The notes: generated from the letters alone by a model not told the origin. Counted from the stretch's first letter, positions 52,480 to 61,748 are shown. The stretch is DNA of 64,000 nucleotides from Pinisolibacter aquiterrae (GCF_019160155.1 NZ_JAFNIH010000019.1:1-64000); one strand, 5' to 3'. A program made the numbers and translations.

Positions 52480-53136
52480 ATGCCCTCGGCCACGCTGACG
52501 ATATCCAGCAAGAACTACTCGTCCTGGTCGCTGCGCGGCTGGCTTCTCGCGCGCATGAGCGGGCTCGCCTTCGAGGAGAGGATCGCCTCGATGGACGACC
52601 CCTCGACCCGCGCCGAACTGCTGCTGCTGTCGCCGTCCTTCCTCGTGCCCTGCCTCGCCCACGACGGGCTCGAGGTCTGGGACACGCTGGCGATCGCCGA
52701 ATATCTCGACGAGCAGCGCCCCGAGGCCGGCATCATCCCCAAGGAGCGGGTGGCGCGCGCCCATTGCCGCTCGATCTCCGGCGAGATGCACTCCGGCTTC
52801 GCCAATCTGCGCTCGGCCCTGCCGATGAACCTCAAGGCCCACTACCCGAACTTCAAGGTCTGGGCCGGCGCGCTCGGCGACATCGAGCGCATCCGCGCCA
52901 TCTGGAAGGAGGCGCTCGCCGCCTCGAAGGGTCCGTTCCTGTTCGGCGAGGCGCCGACGCTCGCCGATGCGATGTACGCCCCCGTCGCCGCCCGCTTCAC
53001 CACCTACGACGTGAAGCTCGATCCGGTCTGCGAGACCTATCGCGCCACCGTCATGGCCTGGCCCTTGATGACCGAATGGATCGACGCCGCGCTGGCCGAG
53101 CCGGAAGAAATGGACGAACTCGACGTCGAGTTCTGA
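52480..53136 (+). CDS. Glutathione S-transferase family protein (second)
   Basis: A 218-residue protein. N-terminal thioredoxin fold: ATLTISSKNYSSWSLRGWLL, then SPSFLVPCLAHDGLEVWDTL with the cis-Pro. The glutathione-contact Ser is not clear: DTLAIAEYLDEQRPE carries the usual helix but with Asp-Thr in place of the Glu/Gln-Ser pair. The helical C-terminal domain holds APTLADAMYAPVAARF. The SSKNYSSWSLRGW start resembles the GST clade found near PHA and DMSO-type genes. GAAGGAG lies nine bases before the ATG. It diverges from phaZ. Confidence 0.87.
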   Translation: MPSATLTISSKNYSSWSLRGWLLARMSGLAFEERIASMDDPSTRAELLLLSPSFLVPCLAHDGLEVWDTLAIAEYLDEQRPEAGIIPKERVARAHCRSISGEMHSGFANLRSALPMNLKAHYPNFKVWAGALGDIERIRAIWKEALAASKGPFLFGEAPTLADAMYAPVAARFTTYDVKLDPVCETYRATVMAWPLMTEWIDAALAEPEEMDELDVEF

Positions 53137-53175
53137 GACCCGGCGGCCTGGTCCGAGCGAGGCACGGCCGCGCGC

Positions 53176-53892
53176 TCAGCGCGCGCCGAGCAGTTCCGAC
53201 AGCGGCTTGATCGGAATGGCGGTGTCGACCAGTTCGAGATCCCGCTCGATCTCGTCGAGATGGGAGACCATCTGCGCCACCGCCTCGGCGCTACGGCCCC
53301 CGGTGATCGCCTCGACCAGGGCCGCGTGGTGATCGACCTTGCAGCACTGCGAGCGCGAGCGCCGATAGAGCAGGATGATCAGCGACGACCGCGCCACCAG
53401 CTCGCGCAGGAAGTTCTCGTAGATCCCGTGCCCGGCGATGCGCGCCAGCACCAGATGGAATTCGCCGGAGAGCCGGATCGCCGCGCGATCGTCGCCCGCC
53501 CGCTCCGCCGCCTTCTCCTGCGCCAGATGATCGCGCAGCAGCGCCGCGCCGGCGACCTCGCAATGGGCCGTCGCCAGTTCCGTGATCTTGGGCTCGATCA
53601 GCCGCCGCGCCGAGAACACCTCCGCCGCCTCCTTGACGGACGGATGCGCGACGAAGGCGCCGCGGTTCTTCTCGATGACGACGATGCCCTCGTGGGCGAG
53701 CGACTGCAGCGCCGCGCGCACGATCGTCCGGCTGACGCCGTAGATCGCTCCGACCTCGTCCTCGCCGAGCTTGGTGCCGGGCCCGAGCCGCTGCTCGAGG
53801 ATCGCCCGGACGATGTCGCGGTGAATGGCTTCGGCGCGCGTGCCGGGCCGATCCGGCCCGGCGTCCTCGTGAGTTGCGAAGATGTCGGCCAT
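53176..53892 (-). CDS. GntR-family regulator with FCD domain
   Basis: A 238-residue repressor/activator. The N-terminal winged helix (AIHRDIVRAILEQRLGPGTK; VSRTIVRAALQSLAHEGIVV) is followed by a helical FCD ligand-binding domain with metal-binding His residues (SGEFHLVLARIAGH; KVDHHAALVEAITGG). FCD-GntR proteins usually sense organic acids or amino-acid-like compounds. GGGAGG precedes the ATG. The gene diverges from the sigma-54-type ABC operon, with a possible operator 110 bases upstream, so it very likely controls that operon. Confidence 0.9.
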   Translation of the reverse strand: MADIFATHEDAGPDRPGTRAEAIHRDIVRAILEQRLGPGTKLGEDEVGAIYGVSRTIVRAALQSLAHEGIVVIEKNRGAFVAHPSVKEAAEVFSARRLIEPKITELATAHCEVAGAALLRDHLAQEKAAERAGDDRAAIRLSGEFHLVLARIAGHGIYENFLRELVARSSLIILLYRRSRSQCCKVDHHAALVEAITGGRSAEAVAQMVSHLDEIERDLELVDTAIPIKPLSELLGAR

Positions 53893-54000
53893 GGCGCCCT
53901 CCCGGCGACCGCCCGCCGCAGCGGATGAAGCGACGAAAGACGCGACTCCGCGCCGTCTCATCCAATATAATCCATCGCCGAAGCGAGCAATCGGAAATGA

Positions 54001-54010
54001 TTGTATACGA
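54001..54010. promoter_or_regulatory. Possible GntR operator
   Basis: TTGTATACGA matches the TTGTATACAA-like palindromes bound by many FCD-type GntR proteins, with one half imperfect. It lies between the divergent gntR and ABC genes, upstream of both. Confidence 0.45.
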
Positions 54011-54044
54011 AAATAAGGCCTTTCGTGTGCATTTGCCTTATTTT
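54010..54044. repeat. Inverted repeat beside the GntR site
   Basis: Arms AAAATAAGGC (54010-54019) and GCCTTATTTT (54035-54044) are perfect complements separated by 15 bases. The low GC content of the arms makes them stand out here. It may be a second operator, for instance for an enhancer-binding protein of sigma-54, or a DNA-bending site. Confidence 0.5.
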
Positions 54045-54136
54045 CAGGCATCCCGAGACGCCGAGACGATCGGAGCGGCCTCAGAGACCCGATCGCTCCG
54101 TCAATGAATCCATTGACTTGACGAAATGGTGCCGTC

Positions 54137-54151
54137 TGGCACGCCGTTTGC
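54137..54151 (+). promoter_or_regulatory. Sigma-54 (RpoN) -24/-12 promoter
   Basis: TGGCAC-GCCGT-TTGC, with GG and GC ten bases apart, is a full match to the RpoN consensus (TGGCAC-N5-TTGC). The predicted start of transcription, near 54163, leaves a 25-base leader before the ABC ATPase ATG at 54188. A sigma-54 promoter needs an enhancer-binding protein; the upstream inverted repeat is a candidate site. Confidence 0.75.
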
Positions 54152-54187
54152 GAACCTCCTCGAAGCCACGCCGACAACGGAGCGATC

Positions 54188-55165
54188 ATGGGTCACCCCG
54201 CCGCCTTGGAACTCGTCGATCTGACCCGCCGCTACGGCCCGGTCGTCGCCGTCGCCGGGATCGATCTGAAGATCCCCGCCGGCACCTATTGCTGCCTCTT
54301 GGGGCCGTCGGGCTGCGGCAAGACGACGACGCTGCGCATGATCGCCGGCCACGAAAGCGTCACGGAAGGCGACATCGTGCTCGGCGGCGCCAACGTCACC
54401 GGCCTCGAGCCGGCCCGGCGCGGCACCGCCATGATGTTCCAGTCCTATGCGCTGTTTCCCCATCTCGACGTGATCGACAACGTCTCCTTCGCGCTGCGCA
54501 TGCGCGGCGTCGACAAGAAGACCCGTCATACCCGCGCCCGCGAGCTGCTCGACCTCGTCGACATGAGCCCCTACGCCGACCGCCTGCCCTCGCAGCTCTC
54601 CGGCGGCCAGCAGCAGCGCGTCGCCCTCGCCCGCGCCCTCATCACCGAGCCGCAGATCCTGCTGCTCGACGAACCGCTCTCCGCCCTCGACCCGTTCCTG
54701 CGGGTGAAGATGCGCGCCGAGCTGAAGCGCCTCCAGCGCGAACTCGGCATTACCTTCATCCACGTCACCCACGGCCAGGAGGAGGCGATGGCGCTCGCCG
54801 ATCTGGTGGTGCTGATGAACGGCGGCCGGATCGAGCAACAGGGCAGCCCCCGCGACGTCTTCAACGCACCGCGCACCGAATTCGTCGCCCGCTTCATGGG
54901 CGGCCACAACGTGGTCGAGACGCCGACGGGCAAGATCGCCATCCGCTCCGACCTGACCCGCCTCGTGCGCGGCGACGGCCCCCGCCCCGCCTTCGTCCGC
55001 GCCATCGAATATCAGGGCCCCCACGTCCACGTCGCGGTCACCACCGCCGACGGGGTCGAGCACCTCGCCATGGTGCCCGAGGCCGTCTTCGACCGCGACC
55101 CGCTCGAACCCGGCGCCGTCGTCTCCATCGATTGGGACGAAGCCGCCGCGCATACGCTCGCCTGA
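54188..55165 (+). CDS. PotA-like ABC transporter ATPase
   Basis: A 325-residue ATPase of a spermidine/putrescine-type importer. All motifs are intact: Walker A GPSGCGKTT (39-47), Q-loop Gln85, signature LSGGQ (137-141), Walker B LLLDEP with Glu162, and switch His195. The C-terminal ~75 residues form a short TOBE-like regulatory domain. It is the first gene behind the sigma-54 promoter. The PotA subfamily also carries other compounds, so substrate is not proven polyamine. Compare the degenerate copy at 41200. Confidence 0.9.
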   Translation: MGHPAALELVDLTRRYGPVVAVAGIDLKIPAGTYCCLLGPSGCGKTTTLRMIAGHESVTEGDIVLGGANVTGLEPARRGTAMMFQSYALFPHLDVIDNVSFALRMRGVDKKTRHTRARELLDLVDMSPYADRLPSQLSGGQQQRVALARALITEPQILLLDEPLSALDPFLRVKMRAELKRLQRELGITFIHVTHGQEEAMALADLVVLMNGGRIEQQGSPRDVFNAPRTEFVARFMGGHNVVETPTGKIAIRSDLTRLVRGDGPRPAFVRAIEYQGPHVHVAVTTADGVEHLAMVPEAVFDRDPLEPGAVVSIDWDEAAAHTLA

Positions 55166-55224
55166 CCTGCCACCACTTCGGCGTATCCCAGATCGGGAAC
55201 GCCCTGTCCGAGGGAGACTGGAAG

Positions 55225-56517
55225 ATGTCCGACGTGACCGAGAAGACCACGGGTCTCAGCCGCCGTTCGCTCCTCAAGGGAGCCGCGGGCGTCGCCGGCA
55301 TCGCCGCCGGCTCCGGAGCGATCACCGGCTTTCCCTATGTGATGTCGTCAGAGCCCAAGGTGCTGCGCTACCTCGGCACCGCCGTCAACGAGGGCGACGA
55401 CATCGCCAAGAAGTGCTTCGCCGACACCGGCATCAAGATCGAGTACATCACCGCGACCACCGACGACGTCACCAAGCGCGTCATCACCCAGCCGAACTCC
55501 TTCGACGTTCTCGACACCGAGTATTTCAGCCTCAAGAAGCTGATCCCGTCGGGCAACATCCTTCCGCTCGACGCCCGCAAGATCAAGGAATTCGACAACA
55601 TCACGCCCGTCTTCACCAAGGGCGAGCTGCCCAACGGCAAGAAGATCGGCGGCCAGGGCACCGCGCCCTGGAAGGTGCTCTATCTCGAGAGCGAGACCTC
55701 CAAGACCTTCGCGACCAAGCCGACCGAATGGATTACGCTGATCCCGACCGTCTACAACGCCGACACGCTCGGCATCCGCCCCGACCTGATCAAGCGCCCG
55801 ATCAACTCCTGGGCCGAGTTGCTCAACCCCGAGTTCAAGGGCAAAGCGGCGCTGCTCAACATCCCTTCGATCGGCATCATGGACGCCGCCATGGTGGTCG
55901 AGGCGACCGGCCAGTACAAATATGCCGACAAGGGCAACATGACCAAGGCCGAGATCGATCTCACCATGAAGATCCTGACCGAGGCCAAGAAGGCCGGTCA
56001 GTTCCGCGCCTTCTGGAAGGACTTCAACGAGAGCGTCAACCTGATGGCCTCGGGCGAGACCGTCATCCAGTCGATGTGGTCGCCGGCGGTCACCAAGGTC
56101 CGCTCGATGGGCATCCCCTGCACCTTCCAGCCGCTGAAGGAGGGCTATCGCTCCTGGGCCTCCGGCTTCTGCGTGTCGAAGGGCGTCTCCGGTCCGAAGC
56201 TCGACTGGGCCTACGAGTTCGTGAACTGGTTCCTGTCGGGCTGGGCCGGTGCCTATCTCAACCGCCAGGGCTACTATTCGGCCGTCCTCTCCACGGCACG
56301 GGCCAACATGGAGCCCTATGAGTGGGCCTATTGGATGGAAGGCAAGCCCGCCGAAAAGGACATCCTGTCCCCGACCGGCGCGCTGCTCGAGAAGGCAGGC
56401 AGCCTGCGTGACGGCGGCTCCTACGACGACCGCATGGGCAACGTCGCCTGCTGGAACGCCGTCATGGACGAGAACGACTACATGGTCCGCAAGTGGAACG
56501 AGTTCATCGCCTCCTGA
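55225..56517 (+). CDS. Periplasmic binding protein of the PotABCD-like importer, Tat-exported
   Basis: A 430-residue extracellular solute-binding protein. The N-terminus carries a twin-arginine motif (LSRRSLLKGAAG, residues 11-22) followed by a hydrophobic stretch, so it is exported folded. Two lobes follow, with KVLRYLGTAVNEGDDIAKKC near the start and EWITLIPTVYNADTLG in the hinge region, resembling PotD/PotF-type proteins. Start 55225 follows AGGGAG. The length is greater than the ~350 of classical PotD, mainly in the middle and the C-terminus. A hairpin follows at 56538. Confidence 0.88.
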   Translation: MSDVTEKTTGLSRRSLLKGAAGVAGIAAGSGAITGFPYVMSSEPKVLRYLGTAVNEGDDIAKKCFADTGIKIEYITATTDDVTKRVITQPNSFDVLDTEYFSLKKLIPSGNILPLDARKIKEFDNITPVFTKGELPNGKKIGGQGTAPWKVLYLESETSKTFATKPTEWITLIPTVYNADTLGIRPDLIKRPINSWAELLNPEFKGKAALLNIPSIGIMDAAMVVEATGQYKYADKGNMTKAEIDLTMKILTEAKKAGQFRAFWKDFNESVNLMASGETVIQSMWSPAVTKVRSMGIPCTFQPLKEGYRSWASGFCVSKGVSGPKLDWAYEFVNWFLSGWAGAYLNRQGYYSAVLSTARANMEPYEWAYWMEGKPAEKDILSPTGALLEKAGSLRDGGSYDDRMGNVACWNAVMDENDYMVRKWNEFIAS

Positions 56518-56537
56518 GGAGCGAGAACCACCGCCGT

Positions 56538-56568
56538 CTCCCGTCGCGGTCGCCGATCGCGGCGGGAG
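56538..56568. terminator. Hairpin after the binding-protein gene
   Basis: Arms CTCCCGTCGCG and CGCGGCGGGAG (one G-U pair) enclose nine bases. No T-run follows, so this may stabilise the binding-protein message or lower expression downstream instead of fully stopping it. The 170-base gap it lies in is otherwise featureless. Confidence 0.4.
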
Positions 56569-56687
56569 CCGCCCTCCCCGGCGCTTCGCGCCCTGCCCGA
56601 TCCGTTCGGGTCCCGGGCGACGAGATCGGAGATCCGCGCATGCCCCCCGCCGGCCGTCCCGCCACGCCGCCCCCGCGACGCCGGCTC

Positions 56688-59033
56688 TCAGCCGGCGCCG
56701 GTGGCGAGCGCGATGCCGGCCTCGCGGAACTTCATCACCGTCACGTAGATCAGATCCGAGCGCACCGAATTCAGCTTGGCGAGATCGGCGCAGATCACGT
56801 TGAGATCGATCTCGATGCCGTTGTCGGCGATCTTCACGAAGTGGACCGACGGCGCCGGATCGCGCAACACGCCCGGATGCGCCGCCGCCACCCCCATCAG
56901 GATCGAGAAGACCGCCTTCAGATCGCTCTCGTGCTTGACCGTGAGCTTGATCGTCACCCGATGGGTCGGATCGGAGAGGGTCCGGTTCTTGACGATCGAC
57001 GAGACGATGTCGGAATTCGGCACGATCACCGACGACTTCTCGCCGAGTTGCAGCTCGGTCGAGCGCACGTTGATGCGCCGCACCTTGCCCTCCTCGCCCT
57101 TGACCACGATCACGTCGCCGACCCGGATCGGACGTTCCGCCAGCACGATCAGGCCGGCGACGAAGTTCGACACCACCTGCTGCAGGCCGAAACCGATGCC
57201 GACCGAGAGCGCGCCGGCGACGAGGGCGATGTTCTGGAGCTGCACGCCGGCCTGACCGAGCGCCACCGCCAGCGCCACCGCGAAGCCGGCATAGCCGGCG
57301 ATGGTCGTGACCGAATGGCGCAGACCCACGTCGAAGGTGGTGCGCGGCAGCAGCTGCCGATCGAGCCAGGCCACGAACACCCGCGTGCACAGGAGACCGA
57401 CGCCGAACAGGACCGTCGCGATCCCCGCCGCGCCGATCCAGCGCCGAAGGTCGGCGAACCGCACGCCGAAGAACACGTCCGAGAACGGATTGACGTGGCC
57501 GAACTCGATACCCCACGGGCTGAACAGCATCAGGATCGCCACCGCCGTGACGGCCACGCGCAGGAACCCGCCGACCACGGTACCGACCAGATCGACCGTC
57601 CGCGCGTCGAGACCGAGCGCGCCGGCGACGGCGCGATTGGCCGACGTCCCCGGGGAGAAGCCCTCACTGACGAAGACCTCGATCGAGACGTAGAGATAGA
57701 CCGCCAGACACAGGATGATGCAGGAGGCGACCACGCGGCCGACGATCATGCCGGCGAGCGAGATGAAGCCGAGCAGCAGGGCCGCCACCACGGCGAGGCC
57801 GAGCAGCCAGAACAGCGGCCGCATCAGATGGAGCGGCGCCCGCACGAGCCCGGTCGCCCCGGCGGACGCGGTGACGCGGCGCGTCGTCGCCAGCATCGAG
57901 AGGCCGGTCACCACCGAGCCCATCGCCGCGAAGGCGGTCATGGCGATCGTGTCGACGGTCGGCGCCGACAGGGCGGCGATCGCCCCGAGCAGCACGAGGC
58001 CGATCAGATAGACCACCATCGTCACCCTGAGGATCCGGTCGAAACGCTCCGCCGTGCGGTCGTCGGCGACGACGATGCGATGCGCCGGCGAGCCGGGCGA
58101 GAACACCGCATGGACCACGCCGACCGACGCGCCCCAGGCGGCGATCGCCCCGGCGATGCCGCGGATGAAGGTCTCGATCTGATCGGGCAGAATGTGGAAC
58201 CGCTTGACCAGCATCGCCAGCAGGAACCCGACCGCCATCGATGGCAGCGCACTCACCGCGAACACCAGCGAGGCATGGACGACGACCGCGCGCTTGCTCG
58301 GCGCCACCTCGGGCGCATCGGCCAGGAGTCGTCCGACCCAGCGGCGGCGCGCCCACATCAGCCCGAGCCCGGCCACGCTCACCAGACCCACCAGCAGCTT
58401 CAGCTCGAACCAGGCATCGGCCCGCGTCAGCTGATAGTCGGCCTCCATCAGAGTGAGACCGGCGCGATAGCGCAGCCGAGGAACGCCCACCTCGAAGAAG
58501 TGCCGCCAGAAACCGGGATAGAGAATGCTCTCGGAATACTGGAAGATGCGCGAATTGAACAAGGCGCGCCGGCTGTCGGTGAGCTTCACCCAGATGTTCT
58601 CGATGTGGACGAGCATCACCCGCATCGCCGCGACCTCGCGCTCGAGGCGTTCGACCGTCTCGCGCCGTTGCGCCCGGTCGGCCGTCTGACCGGGGGATTC
58701 CGCGGGCGCCCCCGCCGCCGGAGCGGGACCGAACGCGGCGAGTTCGGCGCGCGCGCCTCCGAGCTGCTGCTCGGCCTCGCCGATCATGTCGAGCACTTCG
58801 TCGTGGATCGGGTCGAGCTGCTCGCGCAGATCGAACAACCCGTCGAAACTGTCGGCCTTTTCGGCCTGTTCCTTCTCGACCTTCTCGAGCGCGGCGCGGG
58901 CCGCCTCGAGCCGCGACGTCTCCGCCACCGGCGCGACCACCTGCGCGGACGCCCCGTGCCGATCGGGCATCGTCATCGTGAAGCCGAAGAAGATCATCGC
59001 CGCTGCGATGAGAGCGAGAGCGAGGCGATACAC
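56688..59033 (-). CDS. Large mechanosensitive channel of the MscS family
   Basis: A 781-residue membrane protein. A signal or first helix (ALALIAAAMIFFGFTM) leads into a periplasmic coiled-coil segment (about 40-190), then many membrane helices, and a C-terminal MscS core: the pore helix LVAGALSVGIGFGLQQVVSN, NFVAGLIVLAERPIRVGDVI and the beta domain VRRINVRSTELQLGEKSSVI. It resembles the DUF3772/MscK-like large channels that release solutes on osmotic shock. It is antisense to, and placed between, the binding-protein and permease genes of the importer, so it splits that operon. Confidence 0.88.
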   Translation of the reverse strand: MYRLALALIAAAMIFFGFTMTMPDRHGASAQVVAPVAETSRLEAARAALEKVEKEQAEKADSFDGLFDLREQLDPIHDEVLDMIGEAEQQLGGARAELAAFGPAPAAGAPAESPGQTADRAQRRETVERLEREVAAMRVMLVHIENIWVKLTDSRRALFNSRIFQYSESILYPGFWRHFFEVGVPRLRYRAGLTLMEADYQLTRADAWFELKLLVGLVSVAGLGLMWARRRWVGRLLADAPEVAPSKRAVVVHASLVFAVSALPSMAVGFLLAMLVKRFHILPDQIETFIRGIAGAIAAWGASVGVVHAVFSPGSPAHRIVVADDRTAERFDRILRVTMVVYLIGLVLLGAIAALSAPTVDTIAMTAFAAMGSVVTGLSMLATTRRVTASAGATGLVRAPLHLMRPLFWLLGLAVVAALLLGFISLAGMIVGRVVASCIILCLAVYLYVSIEVFVSEGFSPGTSANRAVAGALGLDARTVDLVGTVVGGFLRVAVTAVAILMLFSPWGIEFGHVNPFSDVFFGVRFADLRRWIGAAGIATVLFGVGLLCTRVFVAWLDRQLLPRTTFDVGLRHSVTTIAGYAGFAVALAVALGQAGVQLQNIALVAGALSVGIGFGLQQVVSNFVAGLIVLAERPIRVGDVIVVKGEEGKVRRINVRSTELQLGEKSSVIVPNSDIVSSIVKNRTLSDPTHRVTIKLTVKHESDLKAVFSILMGVAAAHPGVLRDPAPSVHFVKIADNGIEIDLNVICADLAKLNSVRSDLIYVTVMKFREAGIALATGAG

Positions 59034-59203
59034 GGGACGGCGCCCCTCGATTGGAGAGACAGGGTGGTGGGATCGAAACGATCGGATTCAACAGGTTTCT
59101 CGATCGGACACAAGTACCGCCAGGGGCCCCGATCCGCCCGAATTCGCGCCATTTTCCGCCGCCCCGCCCTCCTCCTCCCGCCGCCGCCACCGGAGCCCTG
59201 CCC

Positions 59204-60091
59204 ATGACCCCGTCGACGATCTCCCGCCACATGGTGGCCTGGGCCCAGGCCGCGCCGATGGCGCTGGTCTTTCTCGCCTTCTTCCTGGTGCCGTTGGCGC
59301 TGGTCGTGATGGTCTCGTTCTGGGACTACAACGATTACGCGATGATCCCGACCTTCTCCGGTCGCGGCTATACCGAGAGCTTCGAGGGCTGCCTCACCAG
59401 ACTTCCCGAGGCCTGCACCATGCTCAAGACCTACGGCCAGACGCTGAAGTTCTGCGCCATGGTCTGGGCGATCACCCTGGTGGTCGGCTTCACGGTCGCC
59501 TATTTCCTCGCCTTCCACGTCAAGTCGGTGACGTGGCAGATCGCCCTGTCGCTGGTCTGCACCATCCCCTTCTGGACCTCCAACGTGATCCGCATGATCG
59601 CCTGGATCCCGCTGCTCGGCCGCAACGGGTTGATCAACAAGACGCTGGTGGGGCTGCACATCGTCGACAAGCCGATCGAATGGCTGCTCTATTCGCAGTT
59701 CTCGGTGGTCCTGGCGCTGGTGCACCTCTTCACCTTCTTCATGGTGATCCCGATCTTCAATTCGATGATCCGCATCGACAAGTCGCTGATCGAGGCCGCC
59801 TACGACGCCGGCGCCTCCGGCTGGCAGACGCTGTGGACGGTGATCGTGCCGCTCTGCAAGCCCGGCATCGTCATCGGCTCGATCTTCGTCGTCACCATCG
59901 TCATGGGCGACTTCGTGACGATCGGCGTGATGGGCGGCCAGCAGATCGCCTCCGCCGGCAAGGTCGTCGAAACCCACCTGAACGCGCTGCAGTTCCCGGT
60001 CGCCGCCGCCAACGCGGTGATCCTGCTCGGCGTCACCTTGATGATCATCGCGGCGATGTCGAAGCTCGTCGACGTGCGCAAGGAGCTGTGA
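59204..60091 (+). CDS. PotB-like ABC permease
   Basis: A 295-residue permease with six membrane helices. It opens with SRHMVAWAQAAPMALVFLAF and carries the EAA loop in LIEAAYDAGASGWQTLWTVI, which contacts the ATPase. A long periplasmic loop lies after helix 1. CGGAG precedes the ATG at 59204. It starts 170 bases after the divergent MscS gene, so it must have its own promoter there unless the transcript crosses the antisense gene. It is two bases from the second permease. Confidence 0.9.
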   Translation: MTPSTISRHMVAWAQAAPMALVFLAFFLVPLALVVMVSFWDYNDYAMIPTFSGRGYTESFEGCLTRLPEACTMLKTYGQTLKFCAMVWAITLVVGFTVAYFLAFHVKSVTWQIALSLVCTIPFWTSNVIRMIAWIPLLGRNGLINKTLVGLHIVDKPIEWLLYSQFSVVLALVHLFTFFMVIPIFNSMIRIDKSLIEAAYDAGASGWQTLWTVIVPLCKPGIVIGSIFVVTIVMGDFVTIGVMGGQQIASAGKVVETHLNALQFPVAAANAVILLGVTLMIIAAMSKLVDVRKEL

Positions 60092-60093
60092 CC

Positions 60094-60996
60094 ATGACCG
60101 ACGGACGCTCCCGCGCCTTCTATTTCCTGGCCGCCTTCTTCGCCGCCTATGTGCTCTTCCTCTACGGGCCGATGATCGCCATCTTCGTGCTGTCGTTCCA
60201 GGGACCGGACGGCGGCCTCACCTTCCCGATGAACGGCGTCTCGCTGACCTGGTTCGCCAAGCTCTGGGAGGGTCAGGGCATCGTCGACATCGGCGCCGCC
60301 TTCTGGCGCTCCGCCCGCCTCGGCCTCGTGGTGATGGCGCTGACCGTGGCGATCTCGGTCTCCGCCGGTCTCGCCTTCCGCCGCCGCTTCCCCGGCTCGG
60401 CCTTCCTCTTCTATGTGGCGATCGCCAGCCTGATCGTGCCCTCGATCGTCACCTCGCTCGGCATCGGCCTGGAGTTCCGCCTGATCGACGACACGATCAA
60501 GCACCTCGCCGACACCTTCGGCTGGGCCTATACCCAGCGCCACTACACCACCGCCATGGGCCTCTTCACCTCCGGCCTCGGCGCCCACCTGACCTGGACG
60601 CTGCCCTTCGGCCTCCTGATCATGTTCGCGGTCTTCAACCGCTTCGATCCCCGCTACGAGGAGGCCGCCCGCGACCTCGGCGCCACCCCCTGGCAGACCT
60701 TCCGCTTCGTCGTTCTGCCGATCATCCTGCCCTCGGTGGTCGGCATCGGCCTCTTCGGCTTCACCCTGTCGTGGGACGAGATCGCCCGCTCGTCCCAGGC
60801 GATCGGCTCGGTCAACACCCTGCCGCTCGATCTCCAGGGCTTGACCACCACCGTCACCACACCCGACATCTACGCGCTCGGCACCGTCACCTCGGCGGTG
60901 TCCTTCCTGGTGATCGGCCTCACCTTGACGACGATCCGCTCGCTCGCCCGGCGACGGACCCGCCACGGCGACGATTCCGGCTCGGGACTGGTGTGA
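60094..60996 (+). CDS. PotC-like ABC permease
   Basis: A 300-residue permease with six helices. The EAA loop is YEEAARDLGATPWQTFRFVV, the standard form. It starts two bases after the stop of the first permease and is followed by the racemase-like gene after 11 bases. With the other permease it forms the membrane channel of the importer. Confidence 0.9.
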   Translation: MTDGRSRAFYFLAAFFAAYVLFLYGPMIAIFVLSFQGPDGGLTFPMNGVSLTWFAKLWEGQGIVDIGAAFWRSARLGLVVMALTVAISVSAGLAFRRRFPGSAFLFYVAIASLIVPSIVTSLGIGLEFRLIDDTIKHLADTFGWAYTQRHYTTAMGLFTSGLGAHLTWTLPFGLLIMFAVFNRFDPRYEEAARDLGATPWQTFRFVVLPIILPSVVGIGLFGFTLSWDEIARSSQAIGSVNTLPLDLQGLTTTVTTPDIYALGTVTSAVSFLVIGLTLTTIRSLARRRTRHGDDSGSGLV

Positions 60997-61007
60997 GGGA
61001 CGCCCCC

Positions 61008-61726
61008 ATGTTGATTCATCTGGTCAATCCCAACACGACCCGGTCGATGACCGAGAAGGCGGCGCTCGCCGCCCGCGCCGTCGCCGCCCCCGGCACCGAG
61101 ATCCGCGCCGACGAGAGCCGCGACGGACCCGCCTCGATCGAGGGCCCCTACGACGGCGCCCTGGCGGTGCCGGGCCTCCTCGCCCGCATCGAGGCTGCGA
61201 TCGCCGCCGGGGCCGAGGCGCACGTCATCGCCTGTTTCGACGACACCGGCCTCGATGCCGCCCGCGCCCTCTCGCCCCATCCGGTGATCGGCATCGGCGA
61301 GGCCGCCTGCCACACCGCCTCGCTGGTCGCCGATCGCTTCACCGTGGTCACCACCCTGTCGCGCTCGGTGCCGACGCTGCGCGCCAACATCGCGCGCTAC
61401 GGCCTCGCCGGGCGTTGCGCGGCGGTGCGCGCCGCCGAGGTGCCGGTTCTGGCGCTCGAGGAACCGGGGTCCGACGCCTGCCGCCGCATCTCCGCCGAGA
61501 TCGCCCGCGCCCTCGCCGAGGACGGCAGCGAGGCGATCGTGCTCGGCTGCGCCGGCATGACCGATCTCGCCCGCGCGCTCTCCCGCGAACACGGCGTTCC
61601 GGTGATCGACGGTGTCACCGCCGCCGTGGTGATGGCGGAAGGTCTGGTGCGCCAGGGATTGGCGACGTCCAAACGCGGCGGTTGGGCCTCGCCGGCGCCC
61701 AAGGCCTGGATCGGCCGCCGCCTCGA

Positions 61727-61748
<22 letters not shown>
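61008..61748 (+). CDS. Hydantoin/Asp-Glu racemase family protein
   Basis: A 246-residue enzyme of the Asp/Glu/hydantoin racemase superfamily. It starts [18 protein letters not shown], a signature of the hydantoin racemase branch. Two Cys stand in the active-site positions: [15 protein letters not shown] and [15 protein letters not shown]. Such enzymes racemise 5-substituted hydantoins or allantoin. It is co-directional with the permeases (11-base gap), so the importer may bring in a hydantoin- or ureide-type nitrogen source. The 3' end overlaps the convergent kinase gene by 22 bases. Confidence 0.86.

Noticed and set aside
54188-56517. Firm naming of the importer as a spermidine/putrescine transporter
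   Set aside because: PotA-type similarity alone does not fix the substrate; the racemase and the sigma-54 promoter point elsewhere.
56493-59207. 904-codon frame opposite the MscS-type gene
   Set aside because: Very Arg/His/Asp-rich, no motif, no ribosome site; the opposite strand has a full channel protein.
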